64,000 nt of DNA from Adenanthera pavonina (lineage: Eukaryota; Streptophyta; Magnoliopsida; Fabales; Fabaceae), in contig JAIVEN010000010.1 in the NCBI GenBank assembly GCA_026686845.1, positions 26,510,001-26,574,000 of the forward strand, in the 5' to 3' direction. This document shows, piece after piece, positions 46,390 through 57,669 of the stretch; position 1 is the stretch's first letter, and each line of letters starts with the position of its first letter. The notes under the pieces were generated by a model that saw nothing but the letters and a program-made list of their open reading frames with translations, did no database searches and was not told where the DNA came from. The translations under genes were made by a program, and so were the position numbers.

Positions 46390-47250
46390 TGCTTCTCACA
46401 GATGTAGTTTGTAAGACAATTCTCATGGGTATAAAATCTGTGAGAAATATTTCTAATTGATACAAAAATATGTGAGAAGCATATGATGACAAATTGAGAG
46501 CATTGCAAGGGTGGAACACTTCTCACTGATGTAGCCTGTGAGAACATTCCCTTGGGTATAGAATCTGTGAAAAATGTTTCTCGTGAATACAAAAATCTAT
46601 GAAAAGCGTATAATGAGAAATTAGGAGGATTGCACCATGAGTTAGGTGAAATACTTCTTGCAGATATTGTTTGTGAGAAAATTCTCACAGGTACAAAATT
46701 TGTGAGAAATCTTTCTCATGGATATAGAAATCTATGAGAAGAGTATAATGAGAAATTGAGAGCATTGCATGGGTGGAATGCTTCTCACAGATGTAGCTTG
46801 TGAGAACATTCTCATAGGTATAAAATCAGTGAGAAATATTTCTCGTGGATACAAAAATATGTGAGGAGAATAAAATGAGAAATTGAGGGCATTGCACGAG
46901 TGGAATGCTTCTCGCAGATGTAGCTAGTGAGAACATTTTCACGGGTATAAAATCTATGAGAAATGTTTCTCAGGGATACAAAAATTTGTGAGAAGCATAT
47001 AATGAGAAATTGAAAGCATTGCACTATGTGTTAGGGTGAAATGCTTCTCACAGATGCAGTCTGTGAGAAAATTCTCACAAGTAAAAGTTTGTGAGAAATC
47101 TTTCTCGCAAATACACAAATATGTGAGCAGCATTTAATGAGAAATTGAGAGCATTGCACTAGTGAAATGCCTCTTGTAGTTATTAATCTGTGAGAAATAA
47201 AGTTTTTCTCATGGAAATGGTATCTGTGAGAAGTATTTTCATGGATTTTG
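46390..47250. repeat. 130-bp subterminal tandem array of C3
   Basis: Units begin ATGCTTCTCACAGATGTAG near 46391, 46519, 46650, 46780, 46908, 47041 and 47167, so the period is 126-133 bp. Each contains three or four TTCTCAC or GTGAGAA words in both orientations, giving short internal hairpins. The minus-strand ORFs across the array (46193-47372) exist only because the period rarely carries stops. Confidence 0.9.
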
Positions 47251-47612
47251 GACACTGTGAGAATTTTTCTTATAATTGTATGAAAATTGTGAGAAAAGTT
47301 AAATAAGAAGAAAATATGGCTTTTCTGGTATGAAAAATATTTTAGTTTGGCCATACGAGCATTCGAATTCAAGACCTAGAGCTCTTGTAAAGACTTGCCT
47401 AAACGCTAAACCAACTTGTCAATTGTAATTAGCGGGTGCAATAGTTTGCTGAGTAAGGAGTTGAACTTGAGACATAATACAATTAAAGGTGTTTCTTTGA
47501 CCCGTGAACCAATTAGTTTTTTGTTACAATGTTTGACACAGTATAATATATAAATAATATTTAAGTTTTTGGCATCAAATAGGTAGACACCTCCATTTCA
47601 ATTGGTTCCAAA

Positions 47613-47858
47613 ATGTTTTTCAACACAAACTTTACTCCAAAAATCCCTAATTCAAAAATCACCCACCTTCCCAAACATTTGCTCCAAAACCCCAACTCCA
47701 AAAATCCTCTTATCTTGTCGTGCTTGTTTCTTCAGCTTGGTGGTAGTCAAGGTAAAAATTTATGGTTATTAGTTCTGCTCAGTGCTTTTGTTGTTGCTTT
47801 GTCATTTCAGCTCAGTGGTGGTCTGCAATCTCCTCCAAGTACTTCTCAACTTTTGTAG
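47613..47858 (+). other. 81-codon ORF in C3, unassigned
   Basis: The ORF has an Asn/Pro/Lys-rich start and a hydrophobic stretch (NLWLLVLLSAFVVALSFQ) that could span a membrane. It follows the subterminal array inside C3. No family was recognised; it may be captured or fortuitous. Confidence 0.25.
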
Positions 47859-49899
47859 TCTCACCTCTGCTTTCTCATTTCTAGTAGCTGATTATAGTTC
47901 ATATTTGTAGTTTCTGTAGTCTTGCATGAAGGTTCCTTCCCCCATCCCACATATCTCAGGCTAGTCAAACTTTGTCTAAACAATTAGCTAGTCTTCTCAT
48001 TTGTGATTGTGAGACAGTTCACCCATGGTTCACAAGAAGAAAACTTGGGAGAGAGAAAAGAAAAATTGTCCAGTGAAATTTTTTTATTTTTTGCCAAACA
48101 ATTCTTCAGTAAATTGATTATAATTTTTTACCTTGTTTTAGAAAAGGACAGTAATATTGGAGAAAGGAAATAATTAGGAAGCCAGCTGCCTCCATATATA
48201 AATAGTTCTTCATGATGGGAAGAGGGGATTAAAACAAGTAACTATGGCATATTTGTCACAATTTTTGACAATTAAACACCATGCAACAATCGTTTATCTT
48301 GGTTTTATTTTCCTTCAACCGGCCTCCTCAAAATTAACCTAGCCACAGAAAGTAATTCCTATCTGGACCAATAAAACAATTGGCACTAGAATGACTAATA
48401 TCTTGGAAAAATATACTGTTGTATTCCTTTTTTGAATCTTTTACTTTGCTATGTGTTTTTCTTTTGTCATGCAGTATGCAAATAACTCTAGCTTGCAACC
48501 TGCCACTAAAAGCACTTTGTGGTAGGGGTAAAGTTGTCATTGTAAATCTCCAAGTATCTAGTTCTTATTTCTTATCAGCTTCTTTATATTCCTCTGGGTT
48601 ATTTCCCCATTTCCCAAACTTTAAATGGAAGTTTCTCTATTTATCTTGCTAAAGAGATATGAGTAGTAGAGGATTAAATTGATACTTCAGTATGTTAGAA
48701 ACTAAAACCTTTATTAGTTGTCAAACCTAGATAAGTTTTCATGGAAGTAGTTTACTTTCACTGTGCATTCAATATCATCATGTAGAAAGTTTCTTGTGAG
48801 TGAAATGTAACTAGGCTACTGTTATGATCAACAACCTAACCATTTTGGTTTTAGTGCTATGTGATAAAGTATTGGCTGCCTGGACCAACTTATGAATGTT
48901 AAGGACTTCATAAACATGGGAGTAGTCTAAATGGCAATTTGTTAAACAAATCCAAATTCATGTGAAGCCAACATATACCATGGTTAAGGTAGAATATCTT
49001 AACACAATGGGGAATCACGTGGTTCCTTCAACAATGAACTTATCACAGCTTCACAAGTATGATATCAAATTGTCAACCTTTCTTATTCTTCTCTCCTTTT
49101 CACTTCATGATTCATTAGAATGCAAGTTATCTTAAATGTACTTTTTTGGACTCTACAAAAGACTTCAAAGGGCAAAAAGGCTAGTTTGGCCATCCATGGA
49201 TTGGTAGATAAGGTATTTTGATTTGGGTCCATGAATGCATAAATTTTTTTCTTTCATCATTTTTTGAGAAAAAATGATTCAGATCAGAAAGCCTGTAACA
49301 GATATTGCAGTGGGTGGTGGTTTTCCCATTAAGACTAATAATGATTTAATCTTAATTCTATCATAAAATATAAATAGAGGAGTTCATGTTTGTAAGTTAA
49401 GCTTCCTGCCTCTAGAAATATTATGAAAGCATAAAATATAAATAAAGGGGTTCATCTTGGTTTTATTTTCCTTCAATGGGGATTACATGAAAAAATTAAA
49501 TTATTGCTCTTTTTAAGTAAGATGATAAGTTACTGCTCTTTATAAGTAAATTCATCATCTTTTGCTTCCTCCTTTATTGAGATTTTTCAATTTCTTTTCC
49601 TGTGAGTGGTCCTTCATTTTGTATATATATATAGCATCACGTTAAGTTGTTTATGAATGGACTAACTCATCAAAGTAAAGTGGTTTATTTTGAACTAATT
49701 AGGTGCTATGCACTGAAGTCATGCTCTATTATATGAAATTAGTAATTAATGCACAAAGATTTATGCCACTCTCAAGTGTGTGTATGATATACTTTGGTTG
49801 ACTGCCTAACTTATCATAAGGTTTGAAAATTCATGGTTTGATTTTTGAAATTATCTGTGTCAACTATTTTTTTAAGTGAATTTTACTGATCACAGGATA

Positions 49900-50590
49900 A
49901 AAAATAAGCTTGTGAAGAACTCGAAGACCATACAAAATTTAAAAGATTGGGACAATTTAAAAGATAATACAAAATATTATAGGGCTCCAAAAATTCAGTG
50001 GTTATATATATAAAAAGGTCTATGTTTTAAGTTTCATATAATAGAGGACATGGAGGTTTTCCCATAATTGTTTTAGTGAAAGTTAAATTCTGACCCTTCA
50101 TAATTTAAGTTAATGTCATGCCCTGTGTAAGTGAAATAAATGTACAAGAAAAATGTCTAGAAATTGACATATAGAGCTTTCAAATGACATAGAGTATGCA
50201 TGACTTGCTCTATAATAGAATGAAATATAATTTTTCAAATTTGAGGTCAGAAAATTGGAAAATAGAAAAATGACCAAATGAACAGTAAAAGTCCATGAAA
50301 TTTACTGTGCAAATTGACCCAATGAAGTTATTGTTTCATATATTTCCCATGCATGTAGATCTGGATTTAGTATAATTTTAGGAACTTGAATCACCTCAAT
50401 ATGATTTTCCATAATTAGTTATGAATTTTCGAAGTTCGATCAATCAAATGGTTTTGCCACATAAACAACACCACCAAATTTTGAAAAATTCTATTTTAAT
50501 TTTCTAGGTGATTTAAGCCTCTAATTATGATTAAGGAATCATAACTAAGGCCTAATATATGGGAAATGAGCTTTAATATAAGGTGTTACA
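49900..50590. repeat. LTR-B fragment, opposite orientation
   Basis: Reverse complement matches the first 700 bp of the insertion at 22671, ending in AGGTGTTACA at 50590 (the LTR start in this orientation). Shared features include a GGGTCAGAATT-type stretch and a CACTGAATTTTTGGAGC stretch. The remainder of the LTR is missing. It is nested in CACTA-like C3. Confidence 0.8.
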
Positions 50591-51329
50591 ATTTTAGCAC
50601 CTTAATTGCTCCCTTTTTTAATGCCTGAGAAGCCTCTTTTGTTTTTAGATAGTTCATTTGGGTATTAGGACACCACCATGTGAATGTCTCTCACTAGTAC
50701 AAAAAAGAATTTGTAGGATTGCATTTAAGGACACACCTGACTTGGGGAATAACAATTGTACAACTGTAAAAAAGTAGTTACTGCTATATTATGCATCCTA
50801 CTTTAATGAGTGTAGTTAGTACCTATTAACTCCCAACATTGATATTATTTTTTTATCTTCTCTTATTGCAATTGCTTTCTTGTTTGGATGATCACTGTGC
50901 AAAAGCACGTGTTTAAGGCTAAAGAATACTCACTTTTCTCCCACTCTTATCAAGAGTAAGTATCATGTACTATTCGTATTCCATTGCAATAAATTTAATG
51001 TTATGAGTTTTCAAGTTAGGAAGTGACAACAACTTCAAGAATTTAGGTTCTACAGTTAACAAGACTTTAGGTTCTGAATTTTTAAGTTTGCATGATCACA
51101 TTATCATAATGACAAAGGCTTAAATTATATGCTTTCTCTTGACAATTGTTTTGTTAATTTGTTGGAATATTTGCTGAAAATTATTCTTCTTTGCATCTTT
51201 TTGCAAATCTTATTCTTGTTTTGAGCAATTTGTGGACTGATTTTGGATTTGAAATCTAAATACTAATTTTGGGTTTGCTTCTTAGTAAAAAATTATAAGT
51301 TGATGCTTTAGCTTGGATTTTGTTTTCGT

Positions 51330-51510
51330 GAGAATGTTTCTCATGAAACTGATACGTGAGAAATGGTTTCTCACGCCTTGAGGCTATGAGAAAATTTATT
51401 CTTTTGAGTTGTTTTCTAACCAATGACTATGCGTGAGAAAATATGTGAGAACAGTTTTCTCGCAGATTATAGGAGAGTTTCTCACAGCTTTAGTCTATGA
51501 GAAAATCCTT
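51330..51510. repeat. right subterminal repeats of C3
   Basis: A cluster of GTGAGAA, TTCTCAC and TTCTCATG words lies next to the right end. It is the counterpart of the array at 46390-47250. Confidence 0.8.
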
Positions 51511-51524
51511 GTTTTAGTGTAGTG

Positions 51525-51810
51525 GCATTGCTCAAAAACTTCCTGCAATTGTTACTTCCTCAATTCATTTATTATTTCCTCAAATAATTTCTCTAGCATT
51601 TCAAACATGTGGTTCAAATTTGCTTCCATCACGTTAATCTTGTGGTTGAAATTTCCTTGAAGATTTGCTTTGATCTTATCAATCTTGTGGTTGACAACTT
51701 CTATCTCATCATCCACAAGCTCGTTGATGGTCTTCCTAAATTCTTCAAGATTTTGTTGGAATTTTTTTGTTATGGTGGATTTAAGGAGAGTAGTGCGTGA
51801 AGTGTGTAGG
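51525..51810 (-). pseudogene. element E gag-leader-like coiled-coil fragment
   Basis: The minus strand reads NLEEFRKTINELVDDEIEVV, then HKIDKIKANLQGNFNHKINV and LNHMFEMLEKLFEEIINELR. The heptad-like spacing of hydrophobic residues predicts a coiled coil, usual at the start of gag in plant gypsy elements. It starts just downstream of the primer site and ends at C3. Confidence 0.55.
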
Positions 51811-51817
51811 GAATCTA

Positions 51818-51831
51818 GCTTTCATACCAAA
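51818..51831 (-). other. primer-binding site of element E
   Basis: On the minus strand TTTGGTATGAAAGC follows the LTR end CATATCA. It is close to the Met-tRNA primer site TGGTATCAGAGC. Confidence 0.6.
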
Positions 51832-52272
51832 TGATATGAATAGGGGAAATGGTAGAATAGAGAGATAAAGAGAAATAAAAAAGGAGAGAGAGAGAACTCA
51901 AAGGAGGGAGAAAACTAAGAACTTGAGGGGGAGAGAGAATTCATACAAATTATAACTCAAATCAATAATCAAAATTTGAATACAACTGAGTAGTGAGACA
52001 CTTATTTATAGAGCTCAAATCGTAATCCTACCAAAGTCCTAAGATAAGATTTCTCTTTTTTTAAATTATCTCAAATCTAAATAAAAGATAAATTATAATT
52101 CAAATAACTAAATCCTATGAATAAATAAAAAATAAAATCTAAATCCTAATAAATTCAAAATAAACTAAATTAAATCTAAATATCCTAATAAAATATTTTT
52201 ATTAAAAAATTCTAATTATTTTATGATAAAGATAGATAATCATAATTATCTAGAATTATCTATTTTTCATCA
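51832..52272 (-). repeat. 5' LTR of element E (about 441 bp)
   Basis: Bounded by TGATATG and TTTCATCA on the plus strand, so TG...CA ends on the minus strand. AT-rich with a GA-rich segment (51870-51940). The second LTR was not found, so the outer boundary is inferred from the TG end only. Confidence 0.55.
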
Positions 52273-52620
52273 AAATCGGGGCAGAACCTAGAACGTCGAT
52301 GACAACACCTCCTAGTGTCCCAACATTCACTTTGAAATCAGTCTCTGCATCCTCGCTTTGTTAGCTTCTAGTTCCTCCTCCTCTCCCCGACTTACCTTCA
52401 ATTTGGAATAGGTTTTCTCCATGGGTTAATGTGGAAATATCTGCCACAAGTTTCCTCAAAATTGCTTATGGTATTCTAAATTTCTTTTTTGCCATAACAT
52501 TGCCTTGAAAATGTCAAAAAGCAAGATTGTCCTAACTGTTAAAGTCAACAACATTTATCATTAAATTGCCAACTGTATTACCAATTGTATTGTTAATTAT
52601 ACCAAATCATCTTATACGAC
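52273..52620. other. unassigned flank with short minus-strand open frame
   Basis: The minus strand from about 52370 to 52273 is open and protein-like (SEDAETDFKVNVGTLGGVVI). It runs up to the element E LTR and might be a fragment of the sequence E inserted into. I do not recognise it. Confidence 0.3.
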
Positions 52621-52714
52621 AGTCTATATGGTATCCTAGTTAGAAAAAAATCTAAAAAAATTCCAAATGCAAGAAACATAGAAAAATGAGTCTAAATAAA
52701 GGAATTTTGCCAAA
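52620..52714. repeat. repeat U, first copy, left piece
   Basis: About 95 bp similar to the end of the copy at 57460-57525 (phrases AATGCAAGAAA...AAA and TTTTGCCAAA). It continues after CACTA C2 at 57147-57200. Confidence 0.7.
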
Positions 52715-52888
52715 CACTAGTGCAAAATATCATTTCTATATCTATAATTTAGATCGATTATTTGAAAAACCGATCTAAAAAAATGACCGGTGGCAGTTTT
52801 GTAAATAAATTCATTTATTCTAAATTTTCTAGATCGGTTATTTAGAGAACCGATCTAGAAAATTAAAAAAAAAATTAAAACTAGAAGT

Positions 52889-53212
52889 GTGTTAAAAATT
52901 CGAAATCCCCCCTCCCGAGACCCTATTCTTACTTCTTCCTTCGTGGCTCATCACCCTCTTCGATCCTCCTCTCCTTTCTCCGTCATGGGTTGCCCGCGTT
53001 TACTCTTCCCTGTGACCATCATGCTATCTTCTCAAAATCATCTCTTATCTTCCTCCTTTGCTTCGTCTTTTTTGTTCATCGCTCATCACGCAGCACGAAT
53101 TAGGGCTTCTTTTCTTTCTATCTGCCTCTTGGCTATCGCCTCCCCTTTCCCTTCATCTTGCACTCACCTCCTCAACCACGGCCATGGCCTCTTTGACCTT
53201 GTAAATCGCTAA
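52889..53212 (+). CDS. 107-codon ORF near left end of C2, unassigned
   Basis: A GC-richer stretch encodes a Ser/Pro/His/Leu-rich protein without a recognisable domain. Its position matches the GC-richer stretch at 18540-18800 in C1. It may be 5' leader or captured sequence. Confidence 0.25.
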   Translation: MLKIRNPPSRDPILTSSFVAHHPLRSSSPFSVMGCPRLLFPVTIMLSSQNHLLSSSFASSFLFIAHHAARIRASFLSICLLAIASPFPSSCTHLLNHGHGLFDLVNR

Positions 53213-53665
53213 TCCTCCTCTAGCCCTTAACCTTTACTCTTCCAAAACACTTCTAAAGCACAAAGATCTTAAGAAGAAGAAGCAAAAGTTCCTTCATCGT
53301 ACTATTAATCATCATCGTCTTGTCACGTTCTCCATCATGGATTGTCACAAGTAATCTATCTTCATTGAATTATGGTTGTGGGTTGCTGGTTCTTGGGTAG
53401 CAAAACAGAGGAAAAGATCTCAAGTAGCAAGCTGGTTCGTGTTTCTCTCTTCTTCTACTTAATACATCTTTCTTCTCCATTTATTCTCAAGATAGTTAGC
53501 TATAAAACTGAAATGAAACCTGAGGGTTTAAGAGGGTTTAGATCTATCTCAATTTAAATTTGGTCATCGTGCATATATATTTTCTGCCTTGTGATATGAT
53601 CCTCAAGTTGTAGGATATATTTTTTGTTTGAAGAATTGATTTGTGTTTTTCTTTGTTGTGTACGA

Positions 53666-53819
53666 GATGAGACAAGCCCATCGTTGGGTATACTTTGGAG
53701 ACTTGGAAACTTAATACTCTAGCAAGCCAATCCATGCCAAGAGTGGATATTGGTGTCTAAAGTCTGATGGTACCATTGGAGTTGTAATTACTCCAAGCAC
53801 TAGTCTCGTTGAAGTTCAG
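53666..53819 (+). pseudogene. captured nitrobindin-like exon fragment in C2
   Basis: Two adjacent frames give YTLETWKLNT and then, one frame over, IHAKSGYWCLKSDGTIGVVI followed by TPSTSLVEVQ. Plant nitrobindin-like heme/fatty-acid-binding-type beta-barrel proteins (THAP4/UPF0678 family) have in this place an AYTQKTWKLES segment, then HAESGYFRPRPDGSIEVV and STGLVEVQ. The fragment ends at GTACTATT, a plausible donor at the known VEVQ/K boundary. The frameshift near 53718 means it is not functional. I found no following exon. The resemblance is from memory of the family, not a search. Confidence 0.65.
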
Positions 53820-55374
53820 GTACTATTAATTGCATATGAGTCAAGTGATTTTACATCTACTTTATCATATATATGTTGTTCGACAAATTGATTGCTTTAT
53901 CTCATACTTGTCTCAATTTTATATGCTATAACCGGTGGGTGAAAATGGATCTCTGTGCAAGCTTAGGCTCCCAAAAAAAATTTCTTTTAGGGGTAGAGAC
54001 CTGATGGTGTAATTTGAAAATGGACAATGAATAGAACTTCTAGTGTTAACAAAGCCACTAAATGACAAGAGACTAAATTTGGAATGAGTTGCTATCCCAT
54101 GTTCATTTTTTTTTTGTTTTGCCTCTTTTCTATTTCATTTTATTGAACTCTAATTGTTAACAAAAATTTTGTTCTGTTTTTGGCTTAGTTTATTGGTGCA
54201 ATTTTTTTCAATGGATTTGGTAATAAAATCCATGTCCAGGGTTAGCAAGGCTTGAATGAAGTTGGCTTGTGTTTGCTTATTGTATTTTCTGCATCTGCTT
54301 CTTTAATAGTACTAAAAATAGTTAATATATTAATAATATTATTATTACCAATAAAACATGTTTGATTAACATTATTCTTTTTAACTTAACCTTATTACCC
54401 AAAGGCTTCTTCGTTGTATTATATCTTGATTATGTTTGTAAAAAAATATTTGGAGGATGGTGTTATACTGAATTAATTGGTTAGAATTTAATCCTTTGCT
54501 TAAAACACTTGTACCATTTTATTAAGGGGTGCAAGTAAGGATTTCTTAAATGAAGTTGAAAGAAACCTATAGGTAAGTTGATGATTTGTAGCCAGAGCAT
54601 TAGGGACTGATGACATTGCTTTCTTAACTTTGTTATTACATGATGCCAGGTCTGTTGCAAGGAACATAATAGGAAATCCAAAACTTGTTATTATACTGCT
54701 GCATACCATCCCTTACTTGTGTTTAACATTATGTTGTTTGAATTTATAGCATGCAAATGGTGAAAATGTATAGATTGGCATAGATGAATAACGGCGCCAT
54801 CACAGACATGAAAGGCAGAGATGCTTTTACGGAAACTGAGAAATAAGTAGCAAAATCGATGATTTGGAAACTTGTGAAAGCAATATATTGACATGACAAT
54901 GTTATATTGTTAAGCTTTGTCTATGCCTCTTATGATGAAAGCTAAGAAATATGTTACTTGAGGTTATTTCTAGGATTAATTACTTAATGTATGACTAATG
55001 AGCTTACCTATGACTTATATTTAAATACCAAAATGTTGGGTTTAACTTATTCATGCAAATCATAGGGATATACGTGGTATTTTCTATATTTTAAGGTTTA
55101 AGCTATTTTTCACATGTTTTTTAATGTTACTAGTTAGTTGATACATTTTACAATCTAGAAATGTAATTTTTTATTTGCTATATGATGATTCATTGATTTG
55201 ATGATTGTATTTCCTATAAATATGGTGTGTGCATCAAATTTTTGCTTCCAGATCAATGGAAATTAGTTTACATGCTGTGCTGATACCTAATTGCTTAAAT
55301 GATTATTGGAACTCATTTAGACATGATAAGCATTTCTGACATATGAGAATTTATGCAGCACTCGTTCTAATAGA

Positions 55375-55564
55375 ATATCTCAAAGCCCAAGTGAAAGATT
55401 TATCACTTACGCCAGATGTAGTGAAACCTGCTGATTTTTTGGATGCTTGCAAATTATTAAGATGTGATCATGAGCTTGTTATGAATATTGAAGATCTATG
55501 TGAAATTATTGGTATTGATTTACAAAATATTGTGAGAGGGTATGCTTACCTACTTGAATCTTGA
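55375..55564 (+). pseudogene. exon-like ORF in C2, unknown protein
   Basis: After a TTTATGCAG acceptor-like site the frame reads ALVLIEYLKAQVKDLSLTPD, then KPADFLDACKLLRCDHELVM and LCEIIGIDLQNIVRG, then a GTATGC donor-like site within the last codons. The composition is that of a folded helical protein and differs from the AT-rich noise around it. It may be a second captured host exon. I do not recognise the family. Confidence 0.4.
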
Positions 55565-57146
55565 TTGACTTCTGTTTTTTTTCTTTGGGAATAGAAGTAA
55601 TACTTGGGAATATATATATAAGTAGCATACTTGCATTCTATTATTTTGAGAAGGGAAATTGTGGTGAGTCTATATAAAATGATGATATATAGACTACTGT
55701 ATATTTTGTGGTTATCTTTGGTCTTAAGACTTTAATCAATATGGTAAATTGTGGTCTCATAAAACTTCAATTTTTATGCTTATCTTAGATATCAAAAAAC
55801 TTTAGCTAATATGCTTTTCCTGGATTGAAAAAAAATGGTTAGTTTGCCAAAAGAAAGTTGTTAAGATTTTCCTTAGGCCTACAACTAGTCAAACTTCGAA
55901 ATACAACATGAAAGTCAGAGTTGACAGAGATTTTTCACTCAAAGCTGAAGGTAATGGCTTATTTCTTTTGACCCCCACCTTCTCTGTGTGTTTGATTCTT
56001 GGTTAGCACTTGCTTGTTCATGTCTTGCTATGTAGAAAACATTGTCTATGCTCTCTTGCTTATACTCTGTTGAATACATTAATTTAAATTATTGCAGCAT
56101 GTCAGTTCAGCATTGATCTAGTTATAATTTTTTTAATAACAAATGCTTTTAGTTATTTTGTTTTCGATGAATGGGTATATATTGTTTCAAAGGAGTTAGA
56201 TCCAAAATCATCTTGATTCTTTAAAACATGTTATATCCAATGAAAATAAGGTAGCTCATATATCAGTACTTATTTTTTACCTTAATCAAGGTCATTATTG
56301 AATATTCATTGAATTAATTTTCCTTGCTTGCCACTCTTGTTTGGGCCTTTATGGTTCAGGAACTTTTCCAATGGTCATCAGTTCACATCGTGTGGACTCA
56401 CTTAATTTCTCAAAGTCCAATTAATGCATTGCATATTGTTTGCTTCAGTGATTCTATATGTTCCTTTCTTATTGACATTCCTACAAAAATTATAATTTTT
56501 TCTATTGTTTGTCTTAGGTGCACGATTTGCTCTCAATAACTCCTGATTATTTATTAGAAGTTAGTGGTGCAGTATACATTCACTTTTTAATTATTAGTTG
56601 GTTAGTTGGATTCTATTTGGTATGTCCTACATTGTGCTTTTCTTTTCAGTAGAAAACATTAGTTGGGTGTATTTTACTGTTGTTGATTGGTTGAGAGGGT
56701 TGAGTATTAAATGAATAATTGCATCTTGAGTATGTTCAACATTCCTATTAATTACTTGAAAAATTTTGAATGAGATAGTTTTTGCCTCCATTCTATCTTC
56801 TATAGTTTTTTCCTATAAATTATAAAATTCCCATCTTCATTCTACCTTCTATTTTTTTTTTCTTTTAACATTGGTCGTGAGAACAACCAGTGGAGGAAAT
56901 CTATTTTAAAAAAAAAAAACATTTTAGATCGGTTAAAGCTTTCTGACCAATCTAGAAGGTTTATTATTTTTTAAAAATAAAAGACTTTCTAGATCGGTTA
57001 TAATTTTAAGAAAGTTTTTTCTAGATCGGTTGTTCAACCGATATAGAAAGTGATATTTTTTATATCGGCCATTTCTACATCTAGTCTGGAACCGATCTAG
57101 AATGTAATTTTACCCGATCTAAAAAGTATATTGTGTACTAGTGAAA

Positions 57147-57200
57147 ATACACTAATTCTAATACCCAAAGGTATTAAGTTTTAATCAAAGACCCCAAAAA
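57147..57200. repeat. repeat U, first copy, right piece
   Basis: It continues the piece at 52620-52714 after C2. GGTATTAAGTTTTAATCAAA and GACCCCAAAAACTTTTAAAA correspond to the end of the next copy at 57550-57600. Confidence 0.75.
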
Positions 57201-57600
57201 CTTTTAAAAAACATTTCATAAAAATCTTACAGGCAATCTACGTAGCATCCAAGTGGAAACATAATGAATCAAATTAAAAGCACCAACTCAACCCAATTAA
57301 TTTTAGCCCCAAGCTGGAAACCGGAACTCTAATTACTAGAATCCTTAGTAAAAATCCCAAATCCTAATAAAATCAACTAATAAGCACAAAGAAAAAAACA
57401 AATCATAAAAATCATGTGTCGATTCATGGAAAAAAACTTAAAAATTTCAAAAAAATGGAAAAATCTTAAAAAATTCATAACAATGCAAGAAAAATAGTAA
57501 AAGTTGTCAAAATCAATGAATTTGGCCAAAATATACTAGCTTTAATACCAGTAGAGTATTAAGTTTTAATCATAGACCCCAAAAACTATTAAAAATAACA
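57201..57600. repeat. repeat U, second copy (left arm of inverted repeat)
   Basis: About 400 bp, starting CATTTCATAAAAATCTTACAG and ending near CCAAAAACTATTAAAA. It is directly repeated relative to the first copy and matches 57670-58060 as reverse complement. Confidence 0.8.
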
Positions 57601-57669
57601 AATTAAAAAATTTGTCAAACTAATTGCATTTGTTGGATGATATAGATCTTACTTAGACTTTAATGTGAA

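Larger units (their letters stand above)
46128..51524. mobile_element. CACTA-like element C3 (5.4 kb), non-autonomous
   Basis: Its left end, TACTACAAGAAAATAG, differs by one base from the common plant terminus CACTACAAGAAAA. Its right end, reverse complemented, is CACTACACTAAAACAAGG. Subterminal repeats made of TTCTCAC/GTGAGAA motifs occur only next to the two ends: a roughly 130-bp array at 46390-47250 and a cluster at 51330-51510. No transposase is seen inside. An LTR-B fragment (49900-50590) is nested within. The flanking triplets (ATG left, GCA right) do not match, so the exact ends or the duplication have changed. It splits element E. Confidence 0.75.
45710..52272 (-). mobile_element. 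short gypsy-like LTR element E, split by CACTA C3
   Basis: On the minus strand: LTR 51832-52272 (TGATGAAAAATAG to CATATCA), a primer site TGGTATGAAAGC, a gag-leader-like coding stretch (51810-51525), the CACTA-like insertion C3, then a continuing stretch (46127-45850). An end resembling LARWEDFLNLD...FLQVGE follows at 45790-45715, then a purine tract (GTGGGAGAGAA). This looks like an element whose middle (protease to integrase) is absent. The 3' LTR seems lost or truncated: only a few bases after the purine tract resemble the LTR start. No target duplication was found. Confidence 0.55.
52715..57143 (+). mobile_element. CACTA element C2 (4429 bp), non-autonomous
   Basis: It begins CACTAGTGCAAAATATC and ends TATTGTGTACTAGTG, flanked by AAA at 52712-52714 and 57144-57146. 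Both ends carry AGATCGGTT/AACCGATCT subterminal motifs. The left end resembles the reverse-complemented right end of C1, so the two are one family. No transposase was recognised. The interior carries exon-like host sequence (53640-53820, probably 55375-55541), so it is a gene-fragment-carrying CACTA element. Confidence 0.92.

Noticed and set aside
46193..47372. Overlapping minus-strand ORFs of 70-114 codons with repeated Phe/Ser/Ile-rich phrases
   Set aside because: They follow the 130-bp array of C3. The repetition in protein is a by-product of the DNA repeat, and frames shift from unit to unit.
53544..53735. Minus-strand 63-codon ORF opposite the captured exon
   Set aside because: It is antisense to the nitrobindin-like fragment and has no features of its own.
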